NCBI GenBank assembly: GCA_017744515.1
Contig: JAGIBF010000006.1
Span: forward strand, 1-38,394
DNA: 38,394 nt
Reading direction: 5' to 3'
Origin: Niastella sp.
GTDB lineage: Bacteria > Bacteroidota > Bacteroidia > Chitinophagales > Chitinophagaceae
In this document: positions 7,617-15,167 of the stretch, in pieces
How positions within the stretch are numbered: position 1 is the first letter of the stretch
Layout: the number at the start of each line of letters is the position of its first letter
The notes under the pieces: model-generated
What the model was told of the DNA's origin: nothing
The model's database searches: none
Seen by the model: only the letters and a program-made list of their open reading frames with translations
Program-made: the position numbers and the translations under genes

Positions 7617-9233
7617 ATGTCCGCTACTGACCATATAAAACATTATTCGGCAGCAGATATCCAGCGATACCTGGAGGGCGGGATGTTGCCCGCTGAAATG
7701 CACGAACTCGAAAAAGCGGCGCTGGAAGATCCTTTCCTGGCCGATGCGATCGAGGGCATGCAGCAAACGCTGGAGCAGCATGATGCCTCCCTTATTCAGG
7801 GGCATTTGCAGGATATACGCCATCAGGTGGCCGAAAGAACACGCAAGGAGGACGCCACCAAAGTAGTAGCGCCGGTGCGTTCCTTCCGCTGGTGGCAGGT
7901 AGCCGCCGCAGCTGTAGTGATCCTTACGGGCAGTATCTGGGCGCTTAATTATTTCGGGCAATCCGAAGGCAAAAACGCAGATACCCAGTTGGCTGTGGTA
8001 ACACAGGAACAAAAAGCCAATGAAGCGCCACTGACCCTCGCAGACAGTGCAACGCCATCTGTTGCAGACAGAGCAGCGGAAAAGACAGCTACAGATACTA
8101 ACGCTGCTGTTTCCCATTATTCTGTTTCATCTAATGACGCCACCAGCACCTTGCAAGGCAATTCGACTCCACGCCTTGAGCCGCAACTTCCCAACTTAAA
8201 GGCTAACAGACAAATAACAGCCAACCAACCTGCTGCCGTACACGACAAACTCCCGCTCAAGGATCTGCCGGCAGCAAGCCTTGCGGAAAATAAGCAGTCA
8301 TTTGACGACAACCGGAATCATGATCTCAAAAAGGCCTCCGATACTGCAAAAAATCAAGCATTAACTTACAAGTATACCACAACAGATAATGCCAATAGCC
8401 GCAAAGCTTTTTTAAACAGTCTCGATAAAACATATACGACCAAGCCATCTGATCTTGAACAGATCGTTGTTGCCGACAAGAAGAAAGACTCTAACGGACG
8501 GGACTTTTACGGTAAACCCGAGGAGTTGGCCATGAACAGGTCGCGCAAAGAGCTGTCAGAGAAACAAGCAAAAAAGAATCCTAATGCGCTGTTGAGTGGT
8601 TTTATCAGCGGCCGGGTCACTGATCAGTCCAACAATCCGCTGTCCAATGCATTGTTGCGGGCGGAAGACAACCGGATCTTCTATACTGACCGGCAGGGAC
8701 AGTTTAAAATACCAGTGAAAGACACTGTTTCCGTACTTAATATCGCTGTGGCCAGTACAGGTTATTATACCCAGAATGTTCAATTGGTCAATAACTCTCA
8801 GGGCTACAATGCCAACTATAATAATATTTCACTGAATCAACTGGGTGTAAAGGCGCCAAATCCCCAACTTAATGATGCCATTCGCATACGGGGCGTCAGC
8901 ACGATTAGCCAGGGAGATTCGGCAACCATCACCCGTAACAATATCAATTACCCCGAAGTAATGGTGCAGGATGCCCAGCCGGAAAATGGCTGGATGGAAT
9001 TCCAGCAATACCTGGAAAAGAACAAACAAACACCTCCAGGCACGCCTCAATTGACGGGTGTGGTTGTGGTATCTTTCCACGTCAATAAGAAAGGGGACCT
9101 ATCTGATTTCAAGATCGAGCAATCACTCGACAAATCGTATGATGATGAAGCGCTCCGCCTGATAAAGGCCGGTCCTGCCTGGAAGCTCAACAAAGGCCGC
9201 AAGACAAAAGTGACCGTGCTGGTCCGTTTTTAA
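7617..9233 (+). CDS. Anti-sigma-like membrane protein fused to carboxypeptidase-regulatory and TonB C-terminal domains
   Basis: The protein has 538 residues. Residues 1-90 are a charged cytoplasmic part with an anti-sigma-like opening (IQRYLEGGMLPAEMHELEKA). Residues 93-113 are the only transmembrane helix. A long polar linker (114-325) follows, then a carboxypeptidase-regulatory-like fold (about 329-405, ISGRVTDQSNNPLSNALL) and a TonB C-terminal domain (about 450-538, with GVVVVSFHVNKKGDLSDFKI and DDEALRLIKAGPAW). It is the partner gene of the sigma factor upstream. The design suggests a signal read in the periplasm, perhaps from an outer-membrane partner through the TonB domain, and passed to the sigma factor. 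It may instead energise a receptor. The architecture is seen; the signalling path is inferred. Confidence 0.85.
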   Translation: MSATDHIKHYSAADIQRYLEGGMLPAEMHELEKAALEDPFLADAIEGMQQTLEQHDASLIQGHLQDIRHQVAERTRKEDATKVVAPVRSFRWWQVAAAAVVILTGSIWALNYFGQSEGKNADTQLAVVTQEQKANEAPLTLADSATPSVADRAAEKTATDTNAAVSHYSVSSNDATSTLQGNSTPRLEPQLPNLKANRQITANQPAAVHDKLPLKDLPAASLAENKQSFDDNRNHDLKKASDTAKNQALTYKYTTTDNANSRKAFLNSLDKTYTTKPSDLEQIVVADKKKDSNGRDFYGKPEELAMNRSRKELSEKQAKKNPNALLSGFISGRVTDQSNNPLSNALLRAEDNRIFYTDRQGQFKIPVKDTVSVLNIAVASTGYYTQNVQLVNNSQGYNANYNNISLNQLGVKAPNPQLNDAIRIRGVSTISQGDSATITRNNINYPEVMVQDAQPENGWMEFQQYLEKNKQTPPGTPQLTGVVVVSFHVNKKGDLSDFKIEQSLDKSYDDEALRLIKAGPAWKLNKGRKTKVTVLVRF

Positions 9234-9296
9234 CCTTTGGTGTAACTACGCATTTTCCATCTGTAATATCAACTACATTTGCGAAAATTAATTGCC

Positions 9297-10151
9297 ATGC
9301 GCAAACTCATCAACGTATTTGCATTTACAGTCATCACAGCCTTTGCCGGCCAGGCACAGTTAAAAACGCCGGCCCCTTCACCAACACAATACATTAAACA
9401 GGATTTTGGTTTGGGCACTATCGAGTTGTCCTATTCCCGTCCTGCCATGAAAGGCCGCACCATCATGGGCGACCTCGTACCTTATGGTAAAGTATGGCGT
9501 ACAGGCGCCAACCAGGCCACTACGCTCAACTTTACCGATGAAGTACTTATTGGCGGAACTAAAATACCCGCTGGTAAATATGGTCTCGTAAGCATCCCCG
9601 GTGCTGCCGAGTGGACTTTCATCATTACCAAACAACTCGACATTACTTCACCTGCTGCTTACAAGGAAGAGAATGATGTGGTACGCGTAAAAGCTAAACC
9701 ACGCCTGGTTACTACAACTGCCCAATCATTTACCATGCAGTTTGTAAACGTTACTGCATTCAAATGTGAACTGCAGCTTCAGTGGGATAAAACAGTAGTG
9801 GGTCTGCCTATCTCCAATGACATCGACGCCAAGGTCATGGCTCAGATAGACCAGCAGATCAATAGCGACGGCGACGAAGCTAAAAAGCCTTATTCCAGCG
9901 CTGCCCAGTATTACCTTGACAATGGGAAAGACCTGAACAAAGCGCTGACATGGTTTGAAAAAGCCGCTGCACAAAACCCCAAAGCATTTTGGGTAATGCA
10001 TAACAAAGCCAAGTGCGAAGCCAAACTGGGTAAAAAGAAAGATGCGATTGCTTCTGCCAACAAATCCATCGAATTGGCCAAAGAAGCTAAGAACGATGAT
10101 TACGTAGCGCTGAACAAGAAGTTGTTGGCTACGCTGGGAGTGAAGGGTTAA
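9297..10151 (+). CDS. Secreted DUF2911 protein with TPR-like tail
   Basis: The protein has 284 residues from the ATG at 9297; an in-frame TTG at 9279 would only add a second MRKLI ahead of the signal peptide. Residues 1-20 are a signal peptide ending near GQA/Q. DUF2911 covers about 25-170 (IELSYSRPAMKGRTIMG, VWRTGANQATTL, IPAGKYGLVSIPG). The tail (about 185-280) has TPR-like helices (AAQYYLDNGKDLNKALTWF, then AIASANKSIELAKE). Biochemical role unknown. It lies 63 nt after the anti-sigma gene and could belong to the same transcript, though it may have its own promoter. A strong terminator follows. Confidence 0.88.
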   Translation: MRKLINVFAFTVITAFAGQAQLKTPAPSPTQYIKQDFGLGTIELSYSRPAMKGRTIMGDLVPYGKVWRTGANQATTLNFTDEVLIGGTKIPAGKYGLVSIPGAAEWTFIITKQLDITSPAAYKEENDVVRVKAKPRLVTTTAQSFTMQFVNVTAFKCELQLQWDKTVVGLPISNDIDAKVMAQIDQQINSDGDEAKKPYSSAAQYYLDNGKDLNKALTWFEKAAAQNPKAFWVMHNKAKCEAKLGKKKDAIASANKSIELAKEAKNDDYVALNKKLLATLGVKG

Positions 10152-10183
10152 GATAGCAAGAGGTAAGAAATAAGAAGCCCGAT

Positions 10184-10228
10184 AAAATAAAAGTCCGTAA
10201 GTAAATGCTACTTACGGACTTTTATTTT
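10184..10228. terminator. Bidirectional terminator with a perfect 20-bp stem
   Basis: AAAATAAAAGTCCGTAAGTA (10184-10203) pairs perfectly with 10209-10228 around the loop AATGC. A-run and T-run on the outer stem make it work in both directions between the convergent DUF2911 gene and aguA. The inner hairpin (AGTCYGTAAGTA) recurs at 17944-17974. Confidence 0.9.
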
Positions 10229-10236
10229 GAGTTCGC

Positions 10237-10311
10237 TTGCTTCGATAGCAGATTTCTCGCCCTGAATATCGTTGAAAGTAAGGCTGCGTAAGACAGGGCT
10301 CGAAATGACAG
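10237..10311 (+). repeat. Dispersed 75-bp element, copy 1
   Basis: The ends of this element are identical to those of a second copy at 31533-31609 on the other strand: 28 bp at the left (10237-10264, TTGCTTCGATAGCAG then ATTTCTCGCCCTG) and 18 bp at the right (10294-10311, CAGGGCTCGAAATGACAG). The middle (29 nt here, 31 nt there) is unrelated. Within a copy, CGCCCTG and CAGGGC can pair. It sits between a terminator and the convergent end of aguA. Confidence 0.75.
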
Positions 10312-10332
10312 CCTTCCATGGATGTATTTACA

Positions 10333-11427
10333 CTACACCGGCTCCTGCTGGCTCAGGCAATGAAAACTGCCAAGTCCCCAGATGATCTCCGTAGAATCGA
10401 TACCCACCACCTTTCGGTCGGGGAAACATTGCTGGATGATCTGTAAAGCCTTATCATCTTTATCGCACCGGAACGTAGGCACGATCACAGATGTATTGGC
10501 AATATAGAAATTAGCATAAGAAGCGGGTAAGCGCTGGTCTTCATACTCCACTGCATCAGGCATCGGCAGCTCAACAATATTCAGCTGTTTGCCATTGAGC
10601 AGGCGCATTGCCTGCAACTGCTTCAGGTTGTGTTGCAGCAGTCCGTAGTTCTCGTCCTGTTTGTTCTCCTCGATCACCGTCAGCACGGTATCCTCATTCA
10701 CAAAACGCACCGTATCGTCGATATGTCCATCGGTGTCATCACCAATGATACCTTCATCGACCCATAATATTTGTTCAACACCATAGTAGTTGATCAGGTA
10801 GTTTTCTATCTGCGCCTGGTTGAGGTGTGGGTTGCGGTTGGGATTGAGCAGGCAGGCTGTAGAAGTAAGCAAAGTACCTTTGCCATTGAACTCCACGGAG
10901 CCGCCTTCCATCACGATACCGGGATAATATACGGGCAGGTTGAACTCCTTGCCAATCAGTGTGGGGATCACATCGTCAAGATCATAAGGAGGATATTTAT
11001 TGCCCCAGGCATTATAGCCCCAGTCTACCACCACTTTTTTAATATCTGCAGCAGGGTTGATCAGAAAAGCCGGCCCATGGTCCCTGCACCAGGCATCATT
11101 GGTAGGATGGATGTAAAACTCAACCTGGTTAAGATCGGCGCCCGCTTCACGGATATACTTGAGTGCAAAAGTTTTCATGGCTTCATCGGCCACGTTGATG
11201 CGCACTTTTTCACTCAGCGCCAGCTCACGGATAAACTGGCTATAATAGGGGTAGATAGCATCGATCTTGCCGGGCCAGGAGGCTTCCTTGTGGGGCCAGC
11301 TTAACCATGTAGCCACATGCGGCGCAAATTCGGCAGGAAAATAATAGCCTAAACTTTTAGGCAAGTCCGAAAGACCTGAAGTCTGAAAGTCGGGAAGAAG
11401 ACCGCTGCCTGAATATAACTTACTCAA
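10333..11427 (-). CDS. aguA: Agmatine deiminase
   Basis: This enzyme hydrolyses agmatine to N-carbamoylputrescine and ammonia. Motifs of the agmatine deiminase/PAD_porph family are clear: WCRDHGP (113-119), MEGGS (173-177), DTDGHIDD (231-238) and the catalytic Cys357 in GSFHCLSQQE. The family core starts at LGYYFPAEF (residue 26). No ATG or GTG exists between the upstream in-frame stop and that point; the only candidates are TTG at 11427 or a later TTG (DLPKSLGYY), so the start is unsure. Residues 10-25 are encoded by the intergenic word repeat (11361-11397). It lies 1 nt after the four-helix-bundle gene, and aguB is upstream on the same strand. Confidence 0.93.
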   Translation of the reverse strand: MSKLYSGSGLLPDFQTSGLSDLPKSLGYYFPAEFAPHVATWLSWPHKEASWPGKIDAIYPYYSQFIRELALSEKVRINVADEAMKTFALKYIREAGADLNQVEFYIHPTNDAWCRDHGPAFLINPAADIKKVVVDWGYNAWGNKYPPYDLDDVIPTLIGKEFNLPVYYPGIVMEGGSVEFNGKGTLLTSTACLLNPNRNPHLNQAQIENYLINYYGVEQILWVDEGIIGDDTDGHIDDTVRFVNEDTVLTVIEENKQDENYGLLQHNLKQLQAMRLLNGKQLNIVELPMPDAVEYEDQRLPASYANFYIANTSVIVPTFRCDKDDKALQIIQQCFPDRKVVGIDSTEIIWGLGSFHCLSQQEPV

Positions 11428-11920
11428 ACTAATTATTTTTTATTAGGTGATTTCTTAGTGAATTAATCATTACTAAAATCTCTTCGCACATTTTGTATAT
11501 CTTCTCAAACTCATGATCACAAACATATTGTCTTCTTTTGGCAAGATGCATACAGCCAACCACTTCAATATTTGATCTTAAAGCTATACTTAAGAACCTT
11601 GAAAATTCAGCATTTGATTGACCAGTTGAACCCTCTGCTATGTTTAATGAAACAGAATCAGCAGCTCTCTTAACTTGCGATGTCAACACGTACAACTCGT
11701 CTTTGGGAAACTTTTTAGTTAAAGTATGTACTTCATCAGAGAGCTCTAACGACTTCTGCCAGACAACCAGTTTTTCAAATTTAAAAGGCATTTCAAATGT
11801 TTTAATGTTATAAAACAATCAGAAGCCTTGCTATTTGATTAAGTCTTACGGTCTTTCCGTCTACAGACTACCCATACTTACGAACTTTTCCTGCTTCCGG
11901 ACTTTCGGTCTTCCCGACTT
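11387..11920. repeat. Inverted repeat flanking the four-helix-bundle gene
   Basis: AAGTCGGGAAG (11387-11397) and CTTCCCGACTT (11910-11920) are a perfect 11-bp inverted pair around the gene at 11429-11791. Next to each arm are related words (AAGTCCGAAAGACC at 11363-11376; CTTCCGGACTTTCGGTC at 11894-11910). The left arm lies inside the 5' end of aguA and the right arm includes part of the aguB stop codon. Confidence 0.65.
11429..11791 (-). CDS. Four-helix-bundle protein (S23/IVS family)
   Basis: The protein has 120 residues from the ATG at 11791. An upstream in-frame start at 11818 is less likely, because the family opens near 'F..L.VWQKS'. The family signature is clear: LVVWQKSLELSDEV, then FPKDELYVLTSQVKRAADSV, SLNIAEGS and a late helix ending in the SLRNHL region. 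These proteins were first seen as insertions in 23S rRNA genes and are scattered through Bacteroidota genomes; their biochemical role is not established. GC is about 35% (hand count over 11461-11760), against about 57% in a nearby aguA line. It splits aguB from aguA and is flanked by inverted word repeats, so it looks like a late insertion. Confidence 0.88.
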   Translation of the reverse strand: MPFKFEKLVVWQKSLELSDEVHTLTKKFPKDELYVLTSQVKRAADSVSLNIAEGSTGQSNAEFSRFLSIALRSNIEVVGCMHLAKRRQYVCDHEFEKIYKMCEEILVMINSLRNHLIKNN

Positions 11921-12794
11921 ATTCTTCGTCTATAAATCGTTTAGTGATCGGCTGATAAGAGTCGATACGGCGATCGCGCATGAAAGGCCAGTGCGTGCGG
12001 TAGCGATCTGTTTTTTGCAGGTCAAGCTCTACCACTTCTACTTCTTCCTGGTCGTGGGAGGCTTTGTAGATCAAAGAACCGAACGGATTGGATACAAAAG
12101 AACCGCCCCAGAATTTCATGGCGCCATTTTGCTCCAGTCCTACCCTGTTTACACTCACTACGTGCACGCCATTGGCCACGGAGTGACTGCGCTGGATGGT
12201 TTGCCAGGCATTGTATTGCTCGGTATTGGTGGCTTCGTCCTGAGAAGTAGCCCAGCCAATAGCTGTAGGATAAAACAGGATCTCTGCACCCATTAGTGCA
12301 GTGATGCGCGCTGCTTCGGGATACCATTGGTCCCAGCAGATCAACACGCCGAAAGTGGCAAATTTGGTCTTGAATACTTTGTACCCGAGGTCTCCGGGCG
12401 TGAAGTAGAATTTCTCGTAATAAGCCGGGTCATCGGGAATATGCATCTTGCGGTATTTGCCCAGGTAAGCACCATCGGCATCCAGTACAGCAGTAGTATT
12501 GTGGTAAAGGCCCTGTGCCCGCTTTTCAAATAAGGAAGCAATGATCACCACGCCGGTTTCCTTAGCTACTTTGCTAAGCGCGTCGGTAGAAGGTCCGGGA
12601 ATAGGCTCTGCCAGCTTGAAGTTGTCGTAATCTTCCACATCGCAGAAATAGAGAGAGGTAAACAACTCCTGCAGACAAACGATCTGCGCTCCTTTGGCGG
12701 CCGCCTCTTTTACCTTTACGATTGCCTTCTGCAGGTTCTCCTCCTTGTTTGCGGTGCAACTCATTTGCACCAATCCTACTTTTACTGTTGACAT
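11919..12794 (-). CDS. aguB: N-carbamoylputrescine amidase
   Basis: This nitrilase-superfamily enzyme splits N-carbamoylputrescine to putrescine, CO2 and ammonia, the step after AguA. The catalytic triad is visible: Glu43 (CLQELF), Lys116 (KYRKMHIPDD) and Cys153 (LICWDQWYPE). The 291-residue length is typical. Subfamily assignment to AguB is supported by the CWDQWYPEAAR and THWPFMRDRRID motifs and by aguA on the same strand 490 bp downstream. The stop codon runs straight into a word repeat (AAGTCGGGAAG). The two putrescine genes were probably adjacent before the four-helix-bundle gene entered. Confidence 0.93.
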   Translation of the reverse strand: MSTVKVGLVQMSCTANKEENLQKAIVKVKEAAAKGAQIVCLQELFTSLYFCDVEDYDNFKLAEPIPGPSTDALSKVAKETGVVIIASLFEKRAQGLYHNTTAVLDADGAYLGKYRKMHIPDDPAYYEKFYFTPGDLGYKVFKTKFATFGVLICWDQWYPEAARITALMGAEILFYPTAIGWATSQDEATNTEQYNAWQTIQRSHSVANGVHVVSVNRVGLEQNGAMKFWGGSFVSNPFGSLIYKASHDQEEVEVVELDLQKTDRYRTHWPFMRDRRIDSYQPITKRFIDEE

Positions 12795-12817
12795 GATAGC
12801 TCTTTAAAAATGAAGTG

Positions 12818-12850
12818 CAAAAATAGTTTTTTAGCTGTAAAGTCGGCAAG
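12818..12850 (-). promoter_or_regulatory. Promoter candidate for aguB
   Basis: On the minus strand TATTTTTG (plus-strand 12818-12825) is a full TAnnTTTG -7 match, and CTTG (12847-12850) is a 3-of-4 match to the -33 TTTG with a 21-nt spacer. The start would fall near 12811, about 17 nt before the aguB ATG. The -33 element lies inside the first arm of the repeat at 12845. Confidence 0.45.
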
Positions 12851-13051
12851 TCCGAAAGTCCGGAGACCGAAAGTTAACAAGACAACAAGACGAAAATTGA
12901 CCGCCGATAGTTGTATGGGCTTCGTGGCCGGGAAGTCCGAAAGACCGAAAGTCTGGAGCCTGGGAACTGTAAAAAAGAAAGTCAGGAAGCAACTTCGACT
13001 ATTACGAACCTTCTTCCTGACTTTCCGACTTTACTGTCTTTCGGACTTGCC
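12845..13051. repeat. Nested inverted repeats between aguB and the desaturase gene
   Basis: The outer arms GGCAAGTCCGAAAG (12845-12858) and CTTTCGGACTTGCC (13038-13051) match perfectly over 14 bp. The inner arms GAAAGTCAGGAAG (12977-12989) and CTTCCTGACTTTC (13013-13025) match over 13 bp around a 23-nt loop. More partial copies of the word AAGTCCGAAAG lie between (for example 12931-12941). The right outer arm ends on the first base of the desaturase stop codon. Short reading frames here are repeat-derived. The whole 256-bp gap after the aguB promoter consists of this material. Confidence 0.75.
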
Positions 13052-14124
13052 TACGCTGCTCTTCCCATTTGCTTCAGGAACGCTACGTGTGAAGCTACGG
13101 CATACCGTACCCGGGGATATTCGATGTAAGCAATGCCATATTCCTGGCAAGCCTGACGAATGATCTTGCTGATAGCAGGATAATGCACGTGTGATATTTT
13201 GGGGAACAGGTGGTGTTCGATCTGGAAGTTCAATCCACCTACCAGCCAGCTTACCAGTTTGTTGTGGGTAGCGAAGTTGGCCGTGGTCTTAATCTGGTGA
13301 ACAGCCCACTCATCTTCCAGCTTGTTGGTAGTAACATCCGGCATAGGGAAAGCAGTATGCTCTACCGTGTGCGCCAGCTGGAATACAAGGCTCAATACCA
13401 GACCGGCTACCAACGTAAAGATGATAAAGCTAATGAGCCATGAAGAGAAGCCTACCATGTAAATGGGCAATCCTACAAAGAGGAACAGGTGGAATATTTT
13501 AAAGCCCCAGAAAACGAGGTGATCAGACAACTTCATTTTCTTCAGTGGCATATTACCGATCTTGCTCTTGAAGTATTTTTGATAATCGAGTACGAAGATC
13601 CAGAAGATGTACAGCAGTGAATACAGGAACCAGAAATAGATGTGCTGGTATTTGTGCAAACGGTATTTCTTCTGTGTAGAGCTCATGCGCATCCAGGGCT
13701 GGATATCGATATCGTCATCTACACCGTCCACATTTGTAAAAGCGTGGTGGATCACATTGTGCTTCATGTTCCACATAAAGCTGTTGCCACCAAGAATATT
13801 AAGAGAAAACGCTGCAAAAGAATTTATCCATTTGTATTTGCTGAAGCTACCATGCGCACCATCGTGCATCACATTAAACCCAATAGCCGCTACTACACCG
13901 CCCAACAGGATACTTTCCAGCACCTGCCAAATAACAGCAGGCGTAAAAAATACGAGGTGTACATAGATCAGCAAAAATGCCACCATCAGGATCACCGCCT
14001 TGATGAAGATGGGGTAATCGCCTGTTTGGGATTTTCCCACTTCTTCAAAGTAAGAGCTGATGCGCTTCTTTAATTCTGTGTGGAAAGAGTGTTGAACTGT
14101 TGTAAACTTGGGCACTGCTGACAT
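13051..14124 (-). CDS. Membrane fatty acyl desaturase
   Basis: The protein has 357 residues and several hydrophobic helices (about 41-60, 66-84, 160-180, 205-245). All three histidine boxes of membrane diiron desaturases are present: HDGAH (87-91), HNVIHH (122-127) and QIEHH (301-305). The Gln in the third box and the missing cytochrome b5 domain fit the bacterial linoleoyl-CoA/front-end-like group of acyl desaturases. It introduces a double bond in membrane acyl chains; the exact position cannot be told. It is read alone from a likely promoter at 14153-14188, and its 3' end abuts a repeat. Membrane-fluidity control is the likely role. Confidence 0.92.
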   Translation of the reverse strand: MSAVPKFTTVQHSFHTELKKRISSYFEEVGKSQTGDYPIFIKAVILMVAFLLIYVHLVFFTPAVIWQVLESILLGGVVAAIGFNVMHDGAHGSFSKYKWINSFAAFSLNILGGNSFMWNMKHNVIHHAFTNVDGVDDDIDIQPWMRMSSTQKKYRLHKYQHIYFWFLYSLLYIFWIFVLDYQKYFKSKIGNMPLKKMKLSDHLVFWGFKIFHLFLFVGLPIYMVGFSSWLISFIIFTLVAGLVLSLVFQLAHTVEHTAFPMPDVTTNKLEDEWAVHQIKTTANFATHNKLVSWLVGGLNFQIEHHLFPKISHVHYPAISKIIRQACQEYGIAYIEYPRVRYAVASHVAFLKQMGRAA

Positions 14125-14152
14125 GATCGACTATTTATATATAAATGGTTGG

Positions 14153-14188
14153 CAAAGTTACGTTTAAACCTTGTAATTAACGTTTAAA
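14153..14188 (-). promoter_or_regulatory. Desaturase promoter with twin ACGTTTAAA repeats
   Basis: On the minus strand TAACTTTG (plus-strand 14153-14160) is a full TAnnTTTG -7 match, about 30 bp before the desaturase ATG. There is no TTTG at -33. Instead two direct copies of ACGTTTAAA lie at 14160-14168 and 14180-14188, exactly 20 bp apart (two helical turns), over the -33 region. This looks like an activator or repressor site. A further 14-bp AT palindrome (14133-14146) lies in the leader. Confidence 0.45.
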
Positions 14189-14388
14189 AAAAGCAATAGA
14201 TGTGCCGAAAGAGGGAATTTTGGCTTGACACTAACTTATCTGACAAATCCCCGACAAACAGTCGCAAAAAGACAGCGCGGCAAAACCCGCTCAAACTCAG
14301 TGGAAGCAAGCATTTTAGTAAAAAAACATTACAACCTGACAAGTTTAACTGCCAGCGTGTCCGGGGATTTTTTTCCTGATCTCGAAAA

Positions 14389-15126
14389 TTAAGTTTCCAC
14401 CTGAACCAGCGCATCCAGGTTTCGGATGCCGATCTTCTTTTCACTCACAAAACCTTCGGCATATTTAACGCCAATGCGTTTGCCCAGCATACGCGCCCGG
14501 GCGATGACACTATCGAGGAAATCGGGAGAGGAAATATAGGTTTGCGGCTCCTTGTTGTCTGCCCCACCGGGGAAGAATTGGGTACCATACGCCTCGATCG
14601 ATTTCATGCGTTGCTCGAAAACTTCGCTGATATCGATCAGGATATCCGGCTCGTGAAACCAGTCCTGCATGTAATGCAACACATACTTGGGTCTCCAGCG
14701 TGCCTGAGCATTCCCCTTTGCATCTTTCGTTTCTATTTTGATCAATCCCGACAGGAAGCAGGCGTCTGCGATCAACTGACCGGCACGGCCATGATCGGGA
14801 TGACGATCGTGCAATATGTTGGCAATGACGATCTCAGGCTGATAAGTGCGGATGGCCTGGATCAGTTTCAATTGATGTTCCTCATCGTTGCGGAAAAAAC
14901 CATCCCGCATCTTCAGGTTTTCACGCACATGAACCCCCAGAATTCCTGCCGCCGCCGCCGCTTCGGCATAGCGGGTTTCAATGGTTCCACGCGTACCCAG
15001 CTCCCCCTGCGTAAGGTCGAGAATACCTGCTTTTTTACCCAGTTTCAATTCATTGAGAATAGTACCGGAACAACCCAGCTCCACATCGTCCGGGTGTACA
15101 CCAATAGCGAGAATATCTAATTTCAT
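14389..15126 (-). CDS. bshB1: Bacillithiol biosynthesis deacetylase BshB1
   Basis: This is a PIG-L/LmbE family zinc enzyme that removes the acetyl group from GlcNAc-malate in bacillithiol synthesis. Metal-site motifs are HPDD (11-14) and RHPDHGRAG (108-116, with His112). The QGELGTRGT stretch (40-48) is typical of BshB1. I use the ATG at 15126 (MKLDILAIGVHPDD, 245 residues); a longer frame to 15186 adds a tail the family lacks. It follows a beta-lactamase-like gene by 41 nt and is probably co-transcribed. The 264-bp gap after it (14125-14388) holds the desaturase promoter and no gene. Confidence 0.93.
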   Translation of the reverse strand: MKLDILAIGVHPDDVELGCSGTILNELKLGKKAGILDLTQGELGTRGTIETRYAEAAAAAGILGVHVRENLKMRDGFFRNDEEHQLKLIQAIRTYQPEIVIANILHDRHPDHGRAGQLIADACFLSGLIKIETKDAKGNAQARWRPKYVLHYMQDWFHEPDILIDISEVFEQRMKSIEAYGTQFFPGGADNKEPQTYISSPDFLDSVIARARMLGKRIGVKYAEGFVSEKKIGIRNLDALVQVET

Positions 15127-15167
15127 ACCTGAGATTAAAGGACAAATGTAGTAAAACGTTAAAAAAG

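Noticed and set aside
12810..13163. Plus-strand frames of 72 and 117 codons between aguB and the desaturase
   Set aside because: They consist of translated word repeats and run into the desaturase gene on the opposite strand.
14184..14444. An 86-codon minus-strand frame between bshB1 and the desaturase
   Set aside because: It overlaps the bshB1 3' end in another frame and has no recognisable domain.
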